Source of the DNA: Nostoc sp. KVJ3 | GTDB lineage: Bacteria > Cyanobacteriota > Cyanobacteriia > Cyanobacteriales > Nostocaceae | Assembly: GCF_026127265.1 (NCBI RefSeq) | Contig: NZ_WWFG01000002.1 | Coordinates: forward strand, 1,550,001 to 1,614,000 | Direction: 5' to 3' | Length of the DNA stretch: 64,000 bases | Shown here: piece by piece, positions 54,982 to 63,502 of the stretch | How positions within the stretch are numbered: the first letter of the stretch is position 1 | Layout of the letters: the number at the start of each line of letters is the position of its first letter | Notes under the pieces: model-generated | Told to the model about the DNA's origin: nothing | The model's input: the letters and a program-made list of their open reading frames with translations, nothing else | Databases searched by the model: none | Program-made: the position numbers and the translations under genes

Positions 54982-55278
54982 TAACATTTTTTAGCTCTTG
55001 CTCAAGATTACAGATTTTGAGGCATGATGATAAGAGAGGATACTTAATTTTTACCTCACTCATTCAATAAAGCTTAACTAAAATCTTCTTAGTGATGGTT
55101 TATTTGTACCAAGGGATTATTCTCTTAGGTGGTTTTGTTTTATCTATTTTCAAAGATGTTAACTTTCTTGCATGAAAAGGTTAAAAACTATTGATATTTT
55201 GAACTAGAACTTATATAATGACGACGGATTTTGTAGCTAACACTACAATCTATTAGCTTGAAAGAGGAGGACAATAGA

Positions 55279-55596
55279 TTGGCAAGGAGACGCAAAAGGA
55301 AAAGTCGCCGTCGTCAGGAAGGACGGCGGATTTTGGAGCATGTGCCTCAATATAGCATCGAAAGTGGCGAAGAAAAACCTGTGACAGCAGCGAGAAGATT
55401 CATTCAAGCTGAAGGGATTTTGCCACCGGCGTTGCTACTCGTAAAGCGAAATGAACACACCACAGATCGTTATTTCTGGGCAGAAAAGGGACTCTTTGGT
55501 GCTCAATACGTAGAGGAAAACCATTTCTTGTTTCCTAGCTTGAGGGTGTTAGAACCTTCACCGGGTCAAGAACCTCTTGCTTTAGCTAGTCGGTGA
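55279..55596 (+). CDS. DUF3155 family protein
   Basis: 105 residues from TTG 55279, read as MARRRKRKSRRRQEGRRILE, because GAGGAGG lies eight bases before this TTG and DUF3155 proteins start with this basic run. TTG 55258 would overlap the ribosome site. The body HVPQYSIESGEEKPVTAARR then FIQAEGILPPALLLVKRNEH is typical. The first 20 residues are strongly positive and could bind nucleic acid. Function of the family is unknown. Lone gene. Confidence 0.85.
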   Translation: MARRRKRKSRRRQEGRRILEHVPQYSIESGEEKPVTAARRFIQAEGILPPALLLVKRNEHTTDRYFWAEKGLFGAQYVEENHFLFPSLRVLEPSPGQEPLALASR

Positions 55597-56036
55597 ACCG
55601 TAGATGGTCATCTTACACATTGAATGTGGCTCCTGATTATCATTAACTGGCAAGATTGCCAAGTTTATGCAAAATTTAATTTTTTTTTAGTTTGGAGCTG
55701 ATTTTCCAGTAAGGCTAGTCCAGGTAGTTGGAAAGTAAACTAGTCTCATACCACGCTAGATTGCATGGTTTGATACTAGTATCATGTATATACAGAAGGG
55801 AGTAGGTATAGAGCCAAGCGCCTTCAAAAGCGCTAGTGAAGTTGCGCTCTTATGCCATAAATTGTTAACCAAGCTCTGTCAACGAATTTAAGTTAATAAA
55901 CTTAAATTTTTCCCCACGATATAAGTTGTGGGGAAAACTGGCAAAGCAGAAGTTTTGATTTCCTCCTTCCTACTTTTCATCACCTAAAGATTAGATCGGG
56001 TCAGAAGTCTGCATATCATAGTTAAAAAACCAACAA
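55597..56036. other. Intergenic region, no feature recognised
   Basis: 440 bp after the DUF3155 gene show no gene. A weak imperfect inverted repeat (ATACCACGC ... GCATGGTTTGATAC, 55749-55777) is the only structure noticed. Confidence 0.4.
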
Positions 56037-56567
56037 TTATTCACCAGTTTTTAGCTGTAGAGTCCTCTGTAACTCGCTGAGTTCATCTCGATGACCAACT
56101 ACAGCGATCTTACTTGAGGAGGTTTGTTCGCTCCGAGTTGTTTCTACTTTGAGCGACACCTTCTCAAGTCTTCCAGATTTTTGCCAATAAAATAGACCAC
56201 TTAAAGGCGACAGCATTACCATAGCCAGAACAAGGATACTGAGGTTAGGAAAAAGCAGGTATACGACTAGTGATAGACAAACAATCCCAGTCGCTGCCAG
56301 CAGGGTTAAAAATATAGCTAAAAACAAACTAGGGCGAACATTACCTTCAAAAGTAACTTTGTTTTGTTCTCGGTCTACCTCTGCCACTCGGTAAGACCGG
56401 GAGCGAAAATACTCTTTTAATTGAGACATTAAAGCAGCTTCGTCTTGCTCTGATACTAGTTGCACTGTTTGTATGCGGTCTTTAGTCGAGGCACGAATAA
56501 AGAAAAACAGCCCAACAGATAACAACAAGGTGAGCAGAAACGTAGATGGCAGAATAGCAGTATCCAT
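56037..56567 (-). CDS. Cytochrome b6f cofactor-assembly protein, CCB2/CCB4 type
   Basis: 176 residues from ATG 56567. An N-terminal membrane helix (STFLLTLLLSVGLFFFIRAS) is followed by a soluble part and two close helices (LFLAIFLTLLAATGIVCLSL, VVYLLFPNLSILVLAMVML). The FFFIRASTKDRIQTVQLVSE start is that of DUF2930 / CCB2_CCB4 proteins, which attach haem ci to cytochrome b6 in chloroplasts; cyanobacterial homologues carry the name cofactor assembly of complex C subunit B. Function here follows from the family. The PadR gene lies 52 bp upstream on the same strand, so they may be cotranscribed. Confidence 0.78.
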   Translation of the reverse strand: MDTAILPSTFLLTLLLSVGLFFFIRASTKDRIQTVQLVSEQDEAALMSQLKEYFRSRSYRVAEVDREQNKVTFEGNVRPSLFLAIFLTLLAATGIVCLSLVVYLLFPNLSILVLAMVMLSPLSGLFYWQKSGRLEKVSLKVETTRSEQTSSSKIAVVGHRDELSELQRTLQLKTGE

Positions 56568-56619
56568 AACTGATTGTTAGTATTTGACTGGAGGAGACTT
56601 ATTCATTATCAATTATTCG

Positions 56620-56967
56620 TTACTTTGTTCTGCTGTTGATGTAGTTAAACCATTGAAATGCTAAATCCTGCGCTTGAACTTGCCATTCTGGAGAAACTTG
56701 GTACATTCGTCTGGGTCGTCCTCGTCCTTCCAGTTTCTTCCAATATCCAGTGATTGCCTTTTGGTCTTCCAGAAATTTGATCGCACTATAAAGTACGGTA
56801 TCCGAAAGCCGATAGGTTGGATATTCAATTTCTAATTGCTCAATCAACTCGGTTCCGTAGGATTCACCTTGTAATAAAACAGACAGTATGTAACAGACTG
56901 CTACTTCCTGACAAAGGTAAGTTGGCGGAGGATTCTCAAAGAATTGATATATATCCTCAAGTTTCAT
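56620..56967 (-). CDS. PadR family transcriptional regulator
   Basis: 115 residues from ATG 56967. The winged-helix core is visible: AVCYILSVLLQGESYGTELI then EQLEIEYPTYRLSDTVLYSA and IKFLEDQKAITGYWKKLEGR, with GRGRPRRMYQVSPEWQ as the wing. The C-terminal helix used for dimerisation is short. PadR proteins repress by binding a palindrome near their own promoter; the ligand is not known. The structured gap upstream (56968-57816) may hold its operator. Precedes the CCB2/CCB4-like gene. Confidence 0.88.
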   Translation of the reverse strand: MKLEDIYQFFENPPPTYLCQEVAVCYILSVLLQGESYGTELIEQLEIEYPTYRLSDTVLYSAIKFLEDQKAITGYWKKLEGRGRPRRMYQVSPEWQVQAQDLAFQWFNYINSRTK

Positions 56968-57816
56968 GGTTAGTCAATGGCTAAAAAAATGCCTTAGGGG
57001 TAAGGTCTACAATCCTTGTAGTCAGTATACAGTGCTACTGCCAAGTGAGTAATACATATAATGCTACTTAGACTAATTTTCCAAAGCGTAAGTACCAAAT
57101 GATTCCCACGCCTGTGAAGTTGGGGAACGAGTTTGCAAGTTTTAGAGGCACGATAAAACGTCCCCTGACCCAAGCTCGATACTGTGTGGTGAGGAGCAAA
57201 CAGAGAGTTGCAAAGTCACTTAGTATGCAAGGCACGCATTGAGCTTGCCTTGCGTACTAAGTCTTGTCAGATTAGGGCAATCCCAAACCCTCGCTTTTAG
57301 GCGTAGGGTTTCTGATTGTCTTGGTGTTAAGTGATGCCAAGCTAGTTAGAACTGCTTAAGCAATAAAATGCCATCGAAGAAATTTTACAGGTAAAATGCA
57401 ATTTTGTCTGTAAAACTTAAAAAACACTTTGCTTTACAGTGATTTTCCCCATGCAAATTAGAAAAACTTAAGCTATGGGATGTGTCTGGTTTAAAGCTGC
57501 TACGACCGTGGACACACTTAAGTAGTAACCATTAATGATTTGCTGCACAACAGAATCTCTTGTCGCATTTGGTAAATGTGATAGTAAATTTATCAAAGAA
57601 GACACAAACGCTAGAGCATTGATTCAGTAATCAAAAACTTAACCCCTATTCTCCTTACCTTTTTGGTAAGGGGGCAAACTCCCTTCTGCTATGAGGCTGC
57701 TGTGTACACAGTACTTACCTCTCAACAAAGTTCTCTGAAGTTCCGCTCTAAGGCTTCCTTAGATAAAAATTTTGTCTTTGTGTCTTTTGAAAGCGCCCAG
57801 TACATTGAAGATCCTT
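56968..57816. other. Long structured intergenic region
   Basis: No gene is supported over 850 bp between the PadR and DUF3611 genes. It holds a strong hairpin (57218-57262) and a second imperfect inverted repeat (CAATCCCAAACCCT with AGGGTTTCTGATTG, about 57279-57321). In-frame extensions of the DUF3611 gene into it look unlike the family. Confidence 0.5.
57218..57262. ncRNA. Candidate structured RNA hairpin
   Basis: ACTTAGTATGCAAGGCA pairs with TGCCTTGCGTACTAAGT over 17 bp with one mismatch (a G-U or A-C pair depending on strand) around an 11-base loop. It is far from any gene and followed by a second inverted repeat. It may be part of an sRNA or only a repeat. Confidence 0.35.
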
Positions 57817-58389
57817 ATGTCACAGACTCCCGATGCTCCATCATCTTCTCTGCGGGCAATTGCCCAAACCTTTCGCCTTACAGGTTGGATTAGCTTCTGG
57901 ATTCAGCTAGTACTAGGCGTTGTTTCTAGCATAATTGTGTTGCTATTCGCCGTCTTTAATCAAAGAACTGGTAGTCCTAGTAATAATCCGGGGACTGGCT
58001 TTGGCGTATTTTTAGCAATTTGTGGACTGGTTGTTTTGGGTGGGGGCATTTATTTAGCTTACCGTTACACTAGAATTGGCAAGCAATTGGAATCGTCTAA
58101 TCCCAGCAATCGCCCTCGGAAAAGCGAGACTGTGCAAGTATTACGCTTAGGGCTGTGGGTGAATTTAGGGGGAACACTGGTGACTCTTTTAGGCGCGCAA
58201 GCGATCGTTGGGACACTGGTAGCAAGATCCATCTCTCCCCAAGCTATAACTACGCAATTGTTTGACCCTACTCGGATTATTAGCGGTCTAGATATGCTTG
58301 TGGTACAGGCAAATACCAACACTGTATCAGCCCATTTTGCAGGACTTATAGCGTCACTTTGGTTACTAAATCGCATCAATAAACCATAA
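57817..58389 (+). CDS. DUF3611 family membrane protein
   Basis: 190 residues from ATG 57817. Four hydrophobic segments are visible (GWISFWIQLVLGVVSSIIVL, FGVFLAICGLVVLGGGIYLA, LGLWVNLGGTLVTLLGAQAI, AHFAGLIASLWLLNRI). The start SSSLRAIAQTFRLTGWISFW and the RYTRIGKQLESSNPSNRPRK loop are marks of DUF3611, a cyanobacterial and plastid membrane family of unknown function. It may act in the thylakoid or envelope. Lone gene, followed by serS after 146 bp. Confidence 0.85.
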   Translation: MSQTPDAPSSSLRAIAQTFRLTGWISFWIQLVLGVVSSIIVLLFAVFNQRTGSPSNNPGTGFGVFLAICGLVVLGGGIYLAYRYTRIGKQLESSNPSNRPRKSETVQVLRLGLWVNLGGTLVTLLGAQAIVGTLVARSISPQAITTQLFDPTRIISGLDMLVVQANTNTVSAHFAGLIASLWLLNRINKP

Positions 58390-58535
58390 TCAGCAATTAA
58401 AAATTCAAATTGAGACTGATTTTTCAAACAAACTTTGTTTTTGCAGTCACAGCAAACCAAAATTACTATATGCTGGATGCTTATGTGTTAACTATATTGA
58501 CAGGAAGATTTTAGGCTAGAAACTGAGAAAAATCT

Positions 58536-59816
58536 GTGCTGGATATCAAGCAAATACGGGAAAATCCGCAATTAGTTCAGGAACGATTGAATAGTCGTAG
58601 TGGTAAATACGACATTGAACCGATTTTACAGTTAGATCGGCAACAACGGGAACTAGAGGGGACACGCAGTCAACTCCAAGCCCGGAGCAACGAAATCGGT
58701 AAAATTGTTGGGCAGAAGATTAAATCTGGGATTAACCCTCAAGACCCAGAAATTCAAGCTTTGCGCGATGAAGGCAACTCTGTCAAAGCAACGTTGAGCG
58801 AACTGGAACCCCAGGAAAAAGACCTCAAAGCTCAAATTGCTCAACTTGTGTTGGCACTTCCCAATTTACCAAGCGACTCTACACCCCTTGGTAAGAATGA
58901 AGAAGATAACGTAGAAGTGCGCCGTTGGGGTGATGAGTATATTCCCCAAAATCCGAATATTATTCCTCACTGGGAAATAGGCGAAAAGCTAGGTATTCTC
59001 AATGTTGAACGGGCTGTAAAAGTAGCCCAAAGTCGCTTTGTGGCTTTGGTAGGCGCTGGTGCGGCATTGGAAAGGGCATTGATTCAATTTATGCTGACTC
59101 TCCATACTCAAGCTGGATATGTGGAAGTCAGTCCGCCTCTGTTAGTGAATACCGAGTCTTTGACAGCGACCGGTCAATTACCCAAGTTTGCGGAAGAAAG
59201 CTTTAAGTGCGCTGATGATGACTTGTGGTTGATTCCGACGGCAGAGGTTCCAGTTACAAATCTCTACCGAGGGGAAATTCTCGCTGCTGAAGAATTGCCT
59301 ATTTACCACTGCGCTTTTACTCCCTGTTTTCGCCGCGAAGCTGGGAGCTATGGGCGCGATATGCGGGGGTTAATTCGCCTACATCAGTTCAATAAGGTGG
59401 AAATGGTGAAATTTGTCGAACCGAGTACGTCTTTTGATGAACTGGAGAAATTGGTGGGGAATGCAGAAGCAATTTTACAAGCGTTGCGGTTGCCTTATCG
59501 AGTCGTAAATTTAAGTACTGGGGATTTGGGATTTGCTTCTACCAAAACTTATGATTTAGAGGTTTGGTTGCCCTCTTCTGGGAAATATCGCGAAATTTCT
59601 AGCTGTTCCAATACTATAGATTTCCAAGCGCGACGGGCTGATATTCGCTTCAAGGAGGCTGGGAAAAAAGGAACTCAGTTCGTACATACCCTGAATGGTT
59701 CGGGTTTAGCGGTGGGACGAACTATGGCTGCAATTTTGGAGAATTATCAACAACCTGATGGGACGGTGAGGATACCAGAAGCGCTGCAACCTTATTTGGG
59801 ACGTGAAGTATTGTGA
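58536..59816 (+). CDS. serS: Seryl-tRNA synthetase
   Basis: 426 residues from GTG 58536, the normal length. An N-terminal coiled-coil arm (residues ~30-105, RQQRELEGTRSQLQARSNEI) binds the long variable arm of tRNA-Ser. The class II catalytic core has motif 2 (FTPCFRREAGSYGRDMRGLI then RLHQFNKVEMVKF) and motif 3 (GSGLAVGRTMAAILENYQQP). It charges tRNA with serine and also serves selenocysteine/Ser decoding where present. Nothing unusual is seen. A heptamer repeat (59820-59858) separates it from rseP. Confidence 0.97.
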   Translation: MLDIKQIRENPQLVQERLNSRSGKYDIEPILQLDRQQRELEGTRSQLQARSNEIGKIVGQKIKSGINPQDPEIQALRDEGNSVKATLSELEPQEKDLKAQIAQLVLALPNLPSDSTPLGKNEEDNVEVRRWGDEYIPQNPNIIPHWEIGEKLGILNVERAVKVAQSRFVALVGAGAALERALIQFMLTLHTQAGYVEVSPPLLVNTESLTATGQLPKFAEESFKCADDDLWLIPTAEVPVTNLYRGEILAAEELPIYHCAFTPCFRREAGSYGRDMRGLIRLHQFNKVEMVKFVEPSTSFDELEKLVGNAEAILQALRLPYRVVNLSTGDLGFASTKTYDLEVWLPSSGKYREISSCSNTIDFQARRADIRFKEAGKKGTQFVHTLNGSGLAVGRTMAAILENYQQPDGTVRIPEALQPYLGREVL

Positions 59817-59819
59817 TTT

Positions 59820-59858
59820 GTGCCCCATGCCCAATGCCCAATGCCCAATACCCATTAC
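59820..59858 (+). repeat. Heptamer tandem repeat ATGCCCA
   Basis: Units ATGCCCA/ATACCCA repeated five times between serS and rseP. Related units lie at 34906, 30882 and 9421. Confidence 0.85.
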
Positions 59859-59908
59859 CCAATTAGAATGAAGATAACTATAGCTTAATATTTTCACTAA
59901 TTTACTCT

Positions 59909-61009
59909 ATGTCAGTTTTAGCAGCGATCGCAGTCTTGGCTGTTTTAATCTTGGTACACGAGTTGGGACATTTTGTTGCAGCCCGTTCTCAAGGCATTCT
60001 CGTTAATCGTTTTTCTTTGGGTTTTGGCCCAGTTATTTTGAAGTACCAAGGTTCACAAACCGAATATGCTGTCCGCGCCTTTCCCTTGGGTGGCTTTGTG
60101 GGCTTTCCCGATGATGACCCCGATAGCGATATTCCACCCAATGACCCAAATCTACTGCGTAACCGTCCAGTTTTAGACAGAGCGATCGTCATCAGTGCCG
60201 GAGTGATCGCAAATTTAATATTTGCCTATTTGGTGCTGGCCCTGCAATTGGGTATCGTTGGTATTCCCAAAGAATTAAACTATCAAGCTGGTGTCCTTGT
60301 ACAGCCTGTTAATCAAGAGTCTGTTGCTTACCAAGCAGGAATTCGGGAAGGAGATATTATTCTGGCTGTGAACGGTCAAGAACTCCCCGCTTCTGATAAA
60401 TCAACGGCTTTGCTAACAAAAGAAATTCAAACTCATCCCAATCAGCAAATCGAACTGAAAATTCAGCGTGAAAAACAACAACAATCGCTGAAATTAACAC
60501 CAAAACTAGGAGCCGATGGCAAAGGTGTAGTTGGTGTGGCACTAAGTCCAAATGCTACAGCAGTTTATCGCCGTCCTAATAGTCCTTTTGAAATTTTTGG
60601 ACTTGCTGCTAATAGGTTTCAACAATTATTTGTTGGGACACTGGCCGGTTTTGGACAGTTGATTACCAACTTTCAACAAACTGTTGGACAAGTTTCTGGG
60701 CCAGTTAATATTGTCAAAATTGGTGCAAAATTAGCTGAAGACAATAGCGTAAATCTGTTGTCTTTTGCGGCAATTATCAGCATTAACTTGGCTATTATCA
60801 ACATTTTGCCTTTGCCAGCCTTGGATGGCGGACAACTGGCTTTTCTGCTGATTGAAGGTTTGCGTGGTAAGCCTGTTCCGGCTCGGATTCAAGAAGGTGT
60901 AATGCAAACTGGCTTGGTGTTACTGTTAGGCTTAGGAATTTTTCTGATCGTCAAAGAAACTACTCAATTAACTAGCCAATTAGAGTGGGTACAAAAGTTA
61001 TTTCAGTGA
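59909..61009 (+). CDS. rseP: Site-2 protease RseP
   Basis: 366 residues from ATG 59909. The zinc site HELGH lies at ~18-22 in the first helix, and the second catalytic part is NILPLPALDGGQLAFLLIEG near the C-terminus. One PDZ domain is in between (VAYQAGIREGDIILAVNGQE). Four membrane helices are predicted. It cleaves membrane-bound regulators within the bilayer, typically anti-sigma factors after a first cut. The substrate in this organism is unknown. nth begins 45 bp later; the two may be cotranscribed, but the gap has a palindrome. Confidence 0.94.
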   Translation: MSVLAAIAVLAVLILVHELGHFVAARSQGILVNRFSLGFGPVILKYQGSQTEYAVRAFPLGGFVGFPDDDPDSDIPPNDPNLLRNRPVLDRAIVISAGVIANLIFAYLVLALQLGIVGIPKELNYQAGVLVQPVNQESVAYQAGIREGDIILAVNGQELPASDKSTALLTKEIQTHPNQQIELKIQREKQQQSLKLTPKLGADGKGVVGVALSPNATAVYRRPNSPFEIFGLAANRFQQLFVGTLAGFGQLITNFQQTVGQVSGPVNIVKIGAKLAEDNSVNLLSFAAIISINLAIINILPLPALDGGQLAFLLIEGLRGKPVPARIQEGVMQTGLVLLLGLGIFLIVKETTQLTSQLEWVQKLFQ

Positions 61010-61025
61010 AAATAGGGAGTGGGAG

Positions 61026-61045
61026 AGACGCGATGAATCGCGTCT
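61026..61045. repeat. AGACGCGAT palindrome, fourth copy
   Basis: AGACGCGATGAATCGCGTCT followed by GTACAAGA, between rseP and nth. Its frame is open, so upstream in-frame starts of nth include it. Confidence 0.9.
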
Positions 61046-61053
61046 GTACAAGA

Positions 61054-61725
61054 ATGGGGAGTAGAAAAGAGAAAGTTTCGCCTTTAAAACAGCGATCGCT
61101 AGAAATTTTAACTCGTTTGAAGCGTCTTTATCCAGATGCTACTTGCTCTTTGAACTACTCAACGCCAGTACAATTGCTAGTGGCAACTATTCTCTCGGCT
61201 CAGTGTACTGATGAGCGGGTGAATAAGGTGACACCAGATTTATTTGGTAAGTTTCCTGATGCTGCAAGTTTAGCGATCGCTGACTTGGTAGAATTAGAAA
61301 GTTTAGTGCGTTCAACTGGGTTTTATCACAATAAAGCTAAAAACATTCAAGCCGCCTGTCGGATGATTGTTACCGAATTTGACTCTGTTGTGCCCAACCA
61401 AATGGAACAGTTGTTAAAGCTTCCAGGTGTGGCGCGGAAGACAGCAAATGTGGTTTTAGCTCATGCTTATGGTATTAACGCTGGGGTGACAGTAGATACT
61501 CACGTCAAGCGCCTGTGCCAACGTTTGGGTTTAACTAAGCATACAGACCCCGTTCGCATTGAGCAAGATTTAATGGGTTTATTACCGCAGCCTGATTGGG
61601 AAAATTGGTCAATTCGGCTGATTTATCACGGTCGTGCTATTTGTAAAGCCCGCTCTCCCGTTTGTGTTGCATGTGAGCTTGCTGATTTATGTCCTGCTGC
61701 TAATAAGCCAGTGGTTGTAGGTTAA
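61054..61725 (+). CDS. nth: Endonuclease III
   Basis: 223 residues from ATG 61054. The longer open frame back to 60985 is only repeat sequence. Marks: LLVATILSAQCTDERVNKVT at the start of the barrel, the helix-hairpin-helix LPGVARKTANVVLAHAYG with the catalytic Lys, VTVDTHVKRLCQRLGL with the catalytic Asp, and the [4Fe-4S] cluster CKARSPVCVACELADLCPAA (Cys-x6-Cys-x2-Cys-x5-Cys). It removes oxidised pyrimidines from DNA and cuts the abasic site. Follows rseP. Confidence 0.96.
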   Translation: MGSRKEKVSPLKQRSLEILTRLKRLYPDATCSLNYSTPVQLLVATILSAQCTDERVNKVTPDLFGKFPDAASLAIADLVELESLVRSTGFYHNKAKNIQAACRMIVTEFDSVVPNQMEQLLKLPGVARKTANVVLAHAYGINAGVTVDTHVKRLCQRLGLTKHTDPVRIEQDLMGLLPQPDWENWSIRLIYHGRAICKARSPVCVACELADLCPAANKPVVVG

Positions 61726-61801
61726 GCGACACAAGTAACCCCAGAATTGATGAAGAGACTGTAGAATGGAAAACGGTGTCTTTAAATAAGTTAGAGAATA
61801 T

Positions 61802-62104
61802 ATGGCAAAAAAGAGCATGATTGAGCGCGAGAAAAAGCGCACCAGATTGATAGAAAAGTATGCTGACAAGCGCGAAGCCCTTTTGGAAGAGTTCAGAAGT
61901 GCAGCATCTCCTTTGGATAAACTGGAAATCCATCGGAAGATTCAACAGCTACCCCGCAATAGTGCGCCCACCCGCCACCGGAATCGTTGCTGGTTGACTG
62001 GTCGTTCTAGAGGAGTTTACCGCGATTTTGGCCTCTCTCGGAACGTGCTGCGAGAATGGGCGCATGAAGGTCTATTACCTGGAGTTGTTAAGTCTAGCTG
62101 GTAG
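61802..62104 (+). CDS. rpsN: 30S ribosomal protein S14
   Basis: 100 residues from ATG 61802, the long form without zinc cysteines. [20 protein letters not shown], then [20 protein letters not shown] and [20 protein letters not shown] are the S14 signature. It binds 16S rRNA in the head of the small subunit. It stands outside a ribosomal operon, as is usual in cyanobacteria. Heptamer repeats follow (62105-62160). Confidence 0.97.
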
Positions 62105-62164
62105 TCATTGGTCATTAGTCATTAGTCATTGCTAAAAACAAAGGACAAATGACAATGACAAAAA

Positions 62165-62494
62165 TTATTGACCGCAACACTTATCAATTCCCAGACTTTC
62201 TAAGAGTAGATCGCTGACGGCGTTAGCGATCGCAAACTCTCCATAAAAGCTATTAGAAAAATCATAGGACTGCATCTCTGTGACAATGGCAATTACCAGA
62301 GAACCAAGGTCGTTTTCTCCTTCCATCCGTTGACGCACAAAAATCTGTGCGGCTCGTTGGGCAATATTTTGATTGACTGCTTCGGGGATAAATTCTGTAT
62401 CTAACCACCGTTGTAAGCGCTCTTGTAACCATTGACCTTCGAGGAAAGGGTTTTCAGGTGGTGGTAGGGTGATGGGTGGAATTGGTTGAGTCAT
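62165..62494 (-). CDS. Conserved cyanobacterial hypothetical protein
   Basis: 109 residues from ATG 62494. Pro-rich start (MTQPIPPITLPPPENPFLEG), then a helical body (LQERLQRWLDTEFIPEAVNQ, IAQRAAQIFVRQRMEGENDL, SLVIAIVTEMQSYDFSNSFY) ending ANAVSDLLLESLGID-KCCGQ. No membrane segment or known domain is recognised. The body pattern looks conserved among filamentous cyanobacteria. It is divergent from aat; the ~100-bp gap contains tandem ACGCAGAGGG repeats (62502-62544). Confidence 0.75.
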   Translation of the reverse strand: MTQPIPPITLPPPENPFLEGQWLQERLQRWLDTEFIPEAVNQNIAQRAAQIFVRQRMEGENDLGSLVIAIVTEMQSYDFSNSFYGEFAIANAVSDLLLESLGIDKCCGQ

Positions 62495-62596
62495 TTTTTT
62501 TAAACGCAGAGGGACGCGGAGGGAAACGCAGAGGGACGCTGAGGTTGAGTGATAGCATCAAATTGCGTTTCTAAGAGTGTTTTTTTATATTTATTT

Positions 62597-63196
62597 ATGC
62601 AATATGATGTCGCCGCTATTGTTGATGGTTATGCACAAGGCTATTTTCTCATGGCTGATGAGCGCGATCGCCTGAGTTGGTACGGAAGTCGCGATCGGAC
62701 TTTTATTCCTTTGGATGAACGGTTTCGTTACCCCAAGTCTTTGCAGCGTGTTCTCAATCAAGAGCGTTTTAATGTGGCGATTAACCGGGACTTTCAAGCT
62801 GTGGTGGCTGGGTGTGCTAACCGCGAAACAACTTGGATTTCACCGGAATTACAAAAGATTTACTGGCAACTTTACCAGAGTGGTTATGCTTTTAGTTTTG
62901 AAACTTGGCAAGGTGACGAATTAGCTGGGGGCATTTTAGGAATTGTGATTGGCGGTGCTTTCATTGGCGAGTCAATGTTTTACCGCATTCCTGAAGGTTC
63001 AAAGGTGGCGATGGTGAAGTTGGTGGAAAGATTGCGTCAGAGGAAATTTGTGTTTTTTGATGCCCAAATGATGAATCCGCATTTGGAGAGATTTGGGGCT
63101 TATCGGGTTGAGGATGAAGAATATCAAACTTTACTTAAACAAGCATTACAACGTCGATGTTCTCTAATAATCCCGTCAGACTCCACCAAATCCTAG
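62597..63196 (+). CDS. aat: Leucyl/phenylalanyl-tRNA-protein transferase
   Basis: 199 residues from ATG 62597. MQYDVAAIVDGYAQGYFLMA, then WYGSRDRTFIPLDERFRYPK, ETWQGDELAGGILGIVIGGA and FIGESMFYRIPEGSKVAMVK match Aat. The enzyme adds Leu or Phe to proteins with basic N-termini, marking them for ClpAP(S) degradation. The in-frame start at 62549 adds unrelated residues. The C-terminal FVFFDAQMMNPHLERFGAYR is typical. Lone gene. Confidence 0.93.
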   Translation: MQYDVAAIVDGYAQGYFLMADERDRLSWYGSRDRTFIPLDERFRYPKSLQRVLNQERFNVAINRDFQAVVAGCANRETTWISPELQKIYWQLYQSGYAFSFETWQGDELAGGILGIVIGGAFIGESMFYRIPEGSKVAMVKLVERLRQRKFVFFDAQMMNPHLERFGAYRVEDEEYQTLLKQALQRRCSLIIPSDSTKS

Positions 63197-63502
63197 ATCG
63201 TAGTGCGTTAGAGTGTTTCAAAAATAAATGATCTAAAACCCGTCATTGCTTCGCTTCGCTCGCAATGACAATTGGGGCATTTTTTTACTATGGAGTACTC
63301 TTACGAACTGCGTTCTAACACAACGCCAGTTGCTACAACGGAGGGAACCTCCCTTCGGGTTCACCAGTCGCCTAGGTTGGGAAACCCGCCTACAGCGCTG
63401 GATTCACCGCAACGCACTGGCTCCCCTACAATCCCTAATTTTGTTCAAAAATCAAATATTATTTCTCTACTATTAATATAGTGATTACGCTGTAAACCTT
63501 AA
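63197..63502. other. Intergenic region with repeats
   Basis: The GTCATTGC palindrome (63242-63269) and GGAGGGAACCTCCCTTCGGG-type Nostoc repeats (63340-63430) fill it. Two overlapping open frames here are repeat-derived and are not called as genes. Confidence 0.55.

Noticed and set aside
57180..57200. GTGTGGTGAGGAGC, similar to the complement of the Yfr1 core
   Set aside because: The Yfr1 core ACUCCUCACAC is not exact and its flanking hairpins are absent.
63246..63481. Two short open frames after aat
   Set aside because: The sequence is composed of dispersed repeats known from Nostoc; no start, ribosome site or family-like peptide.
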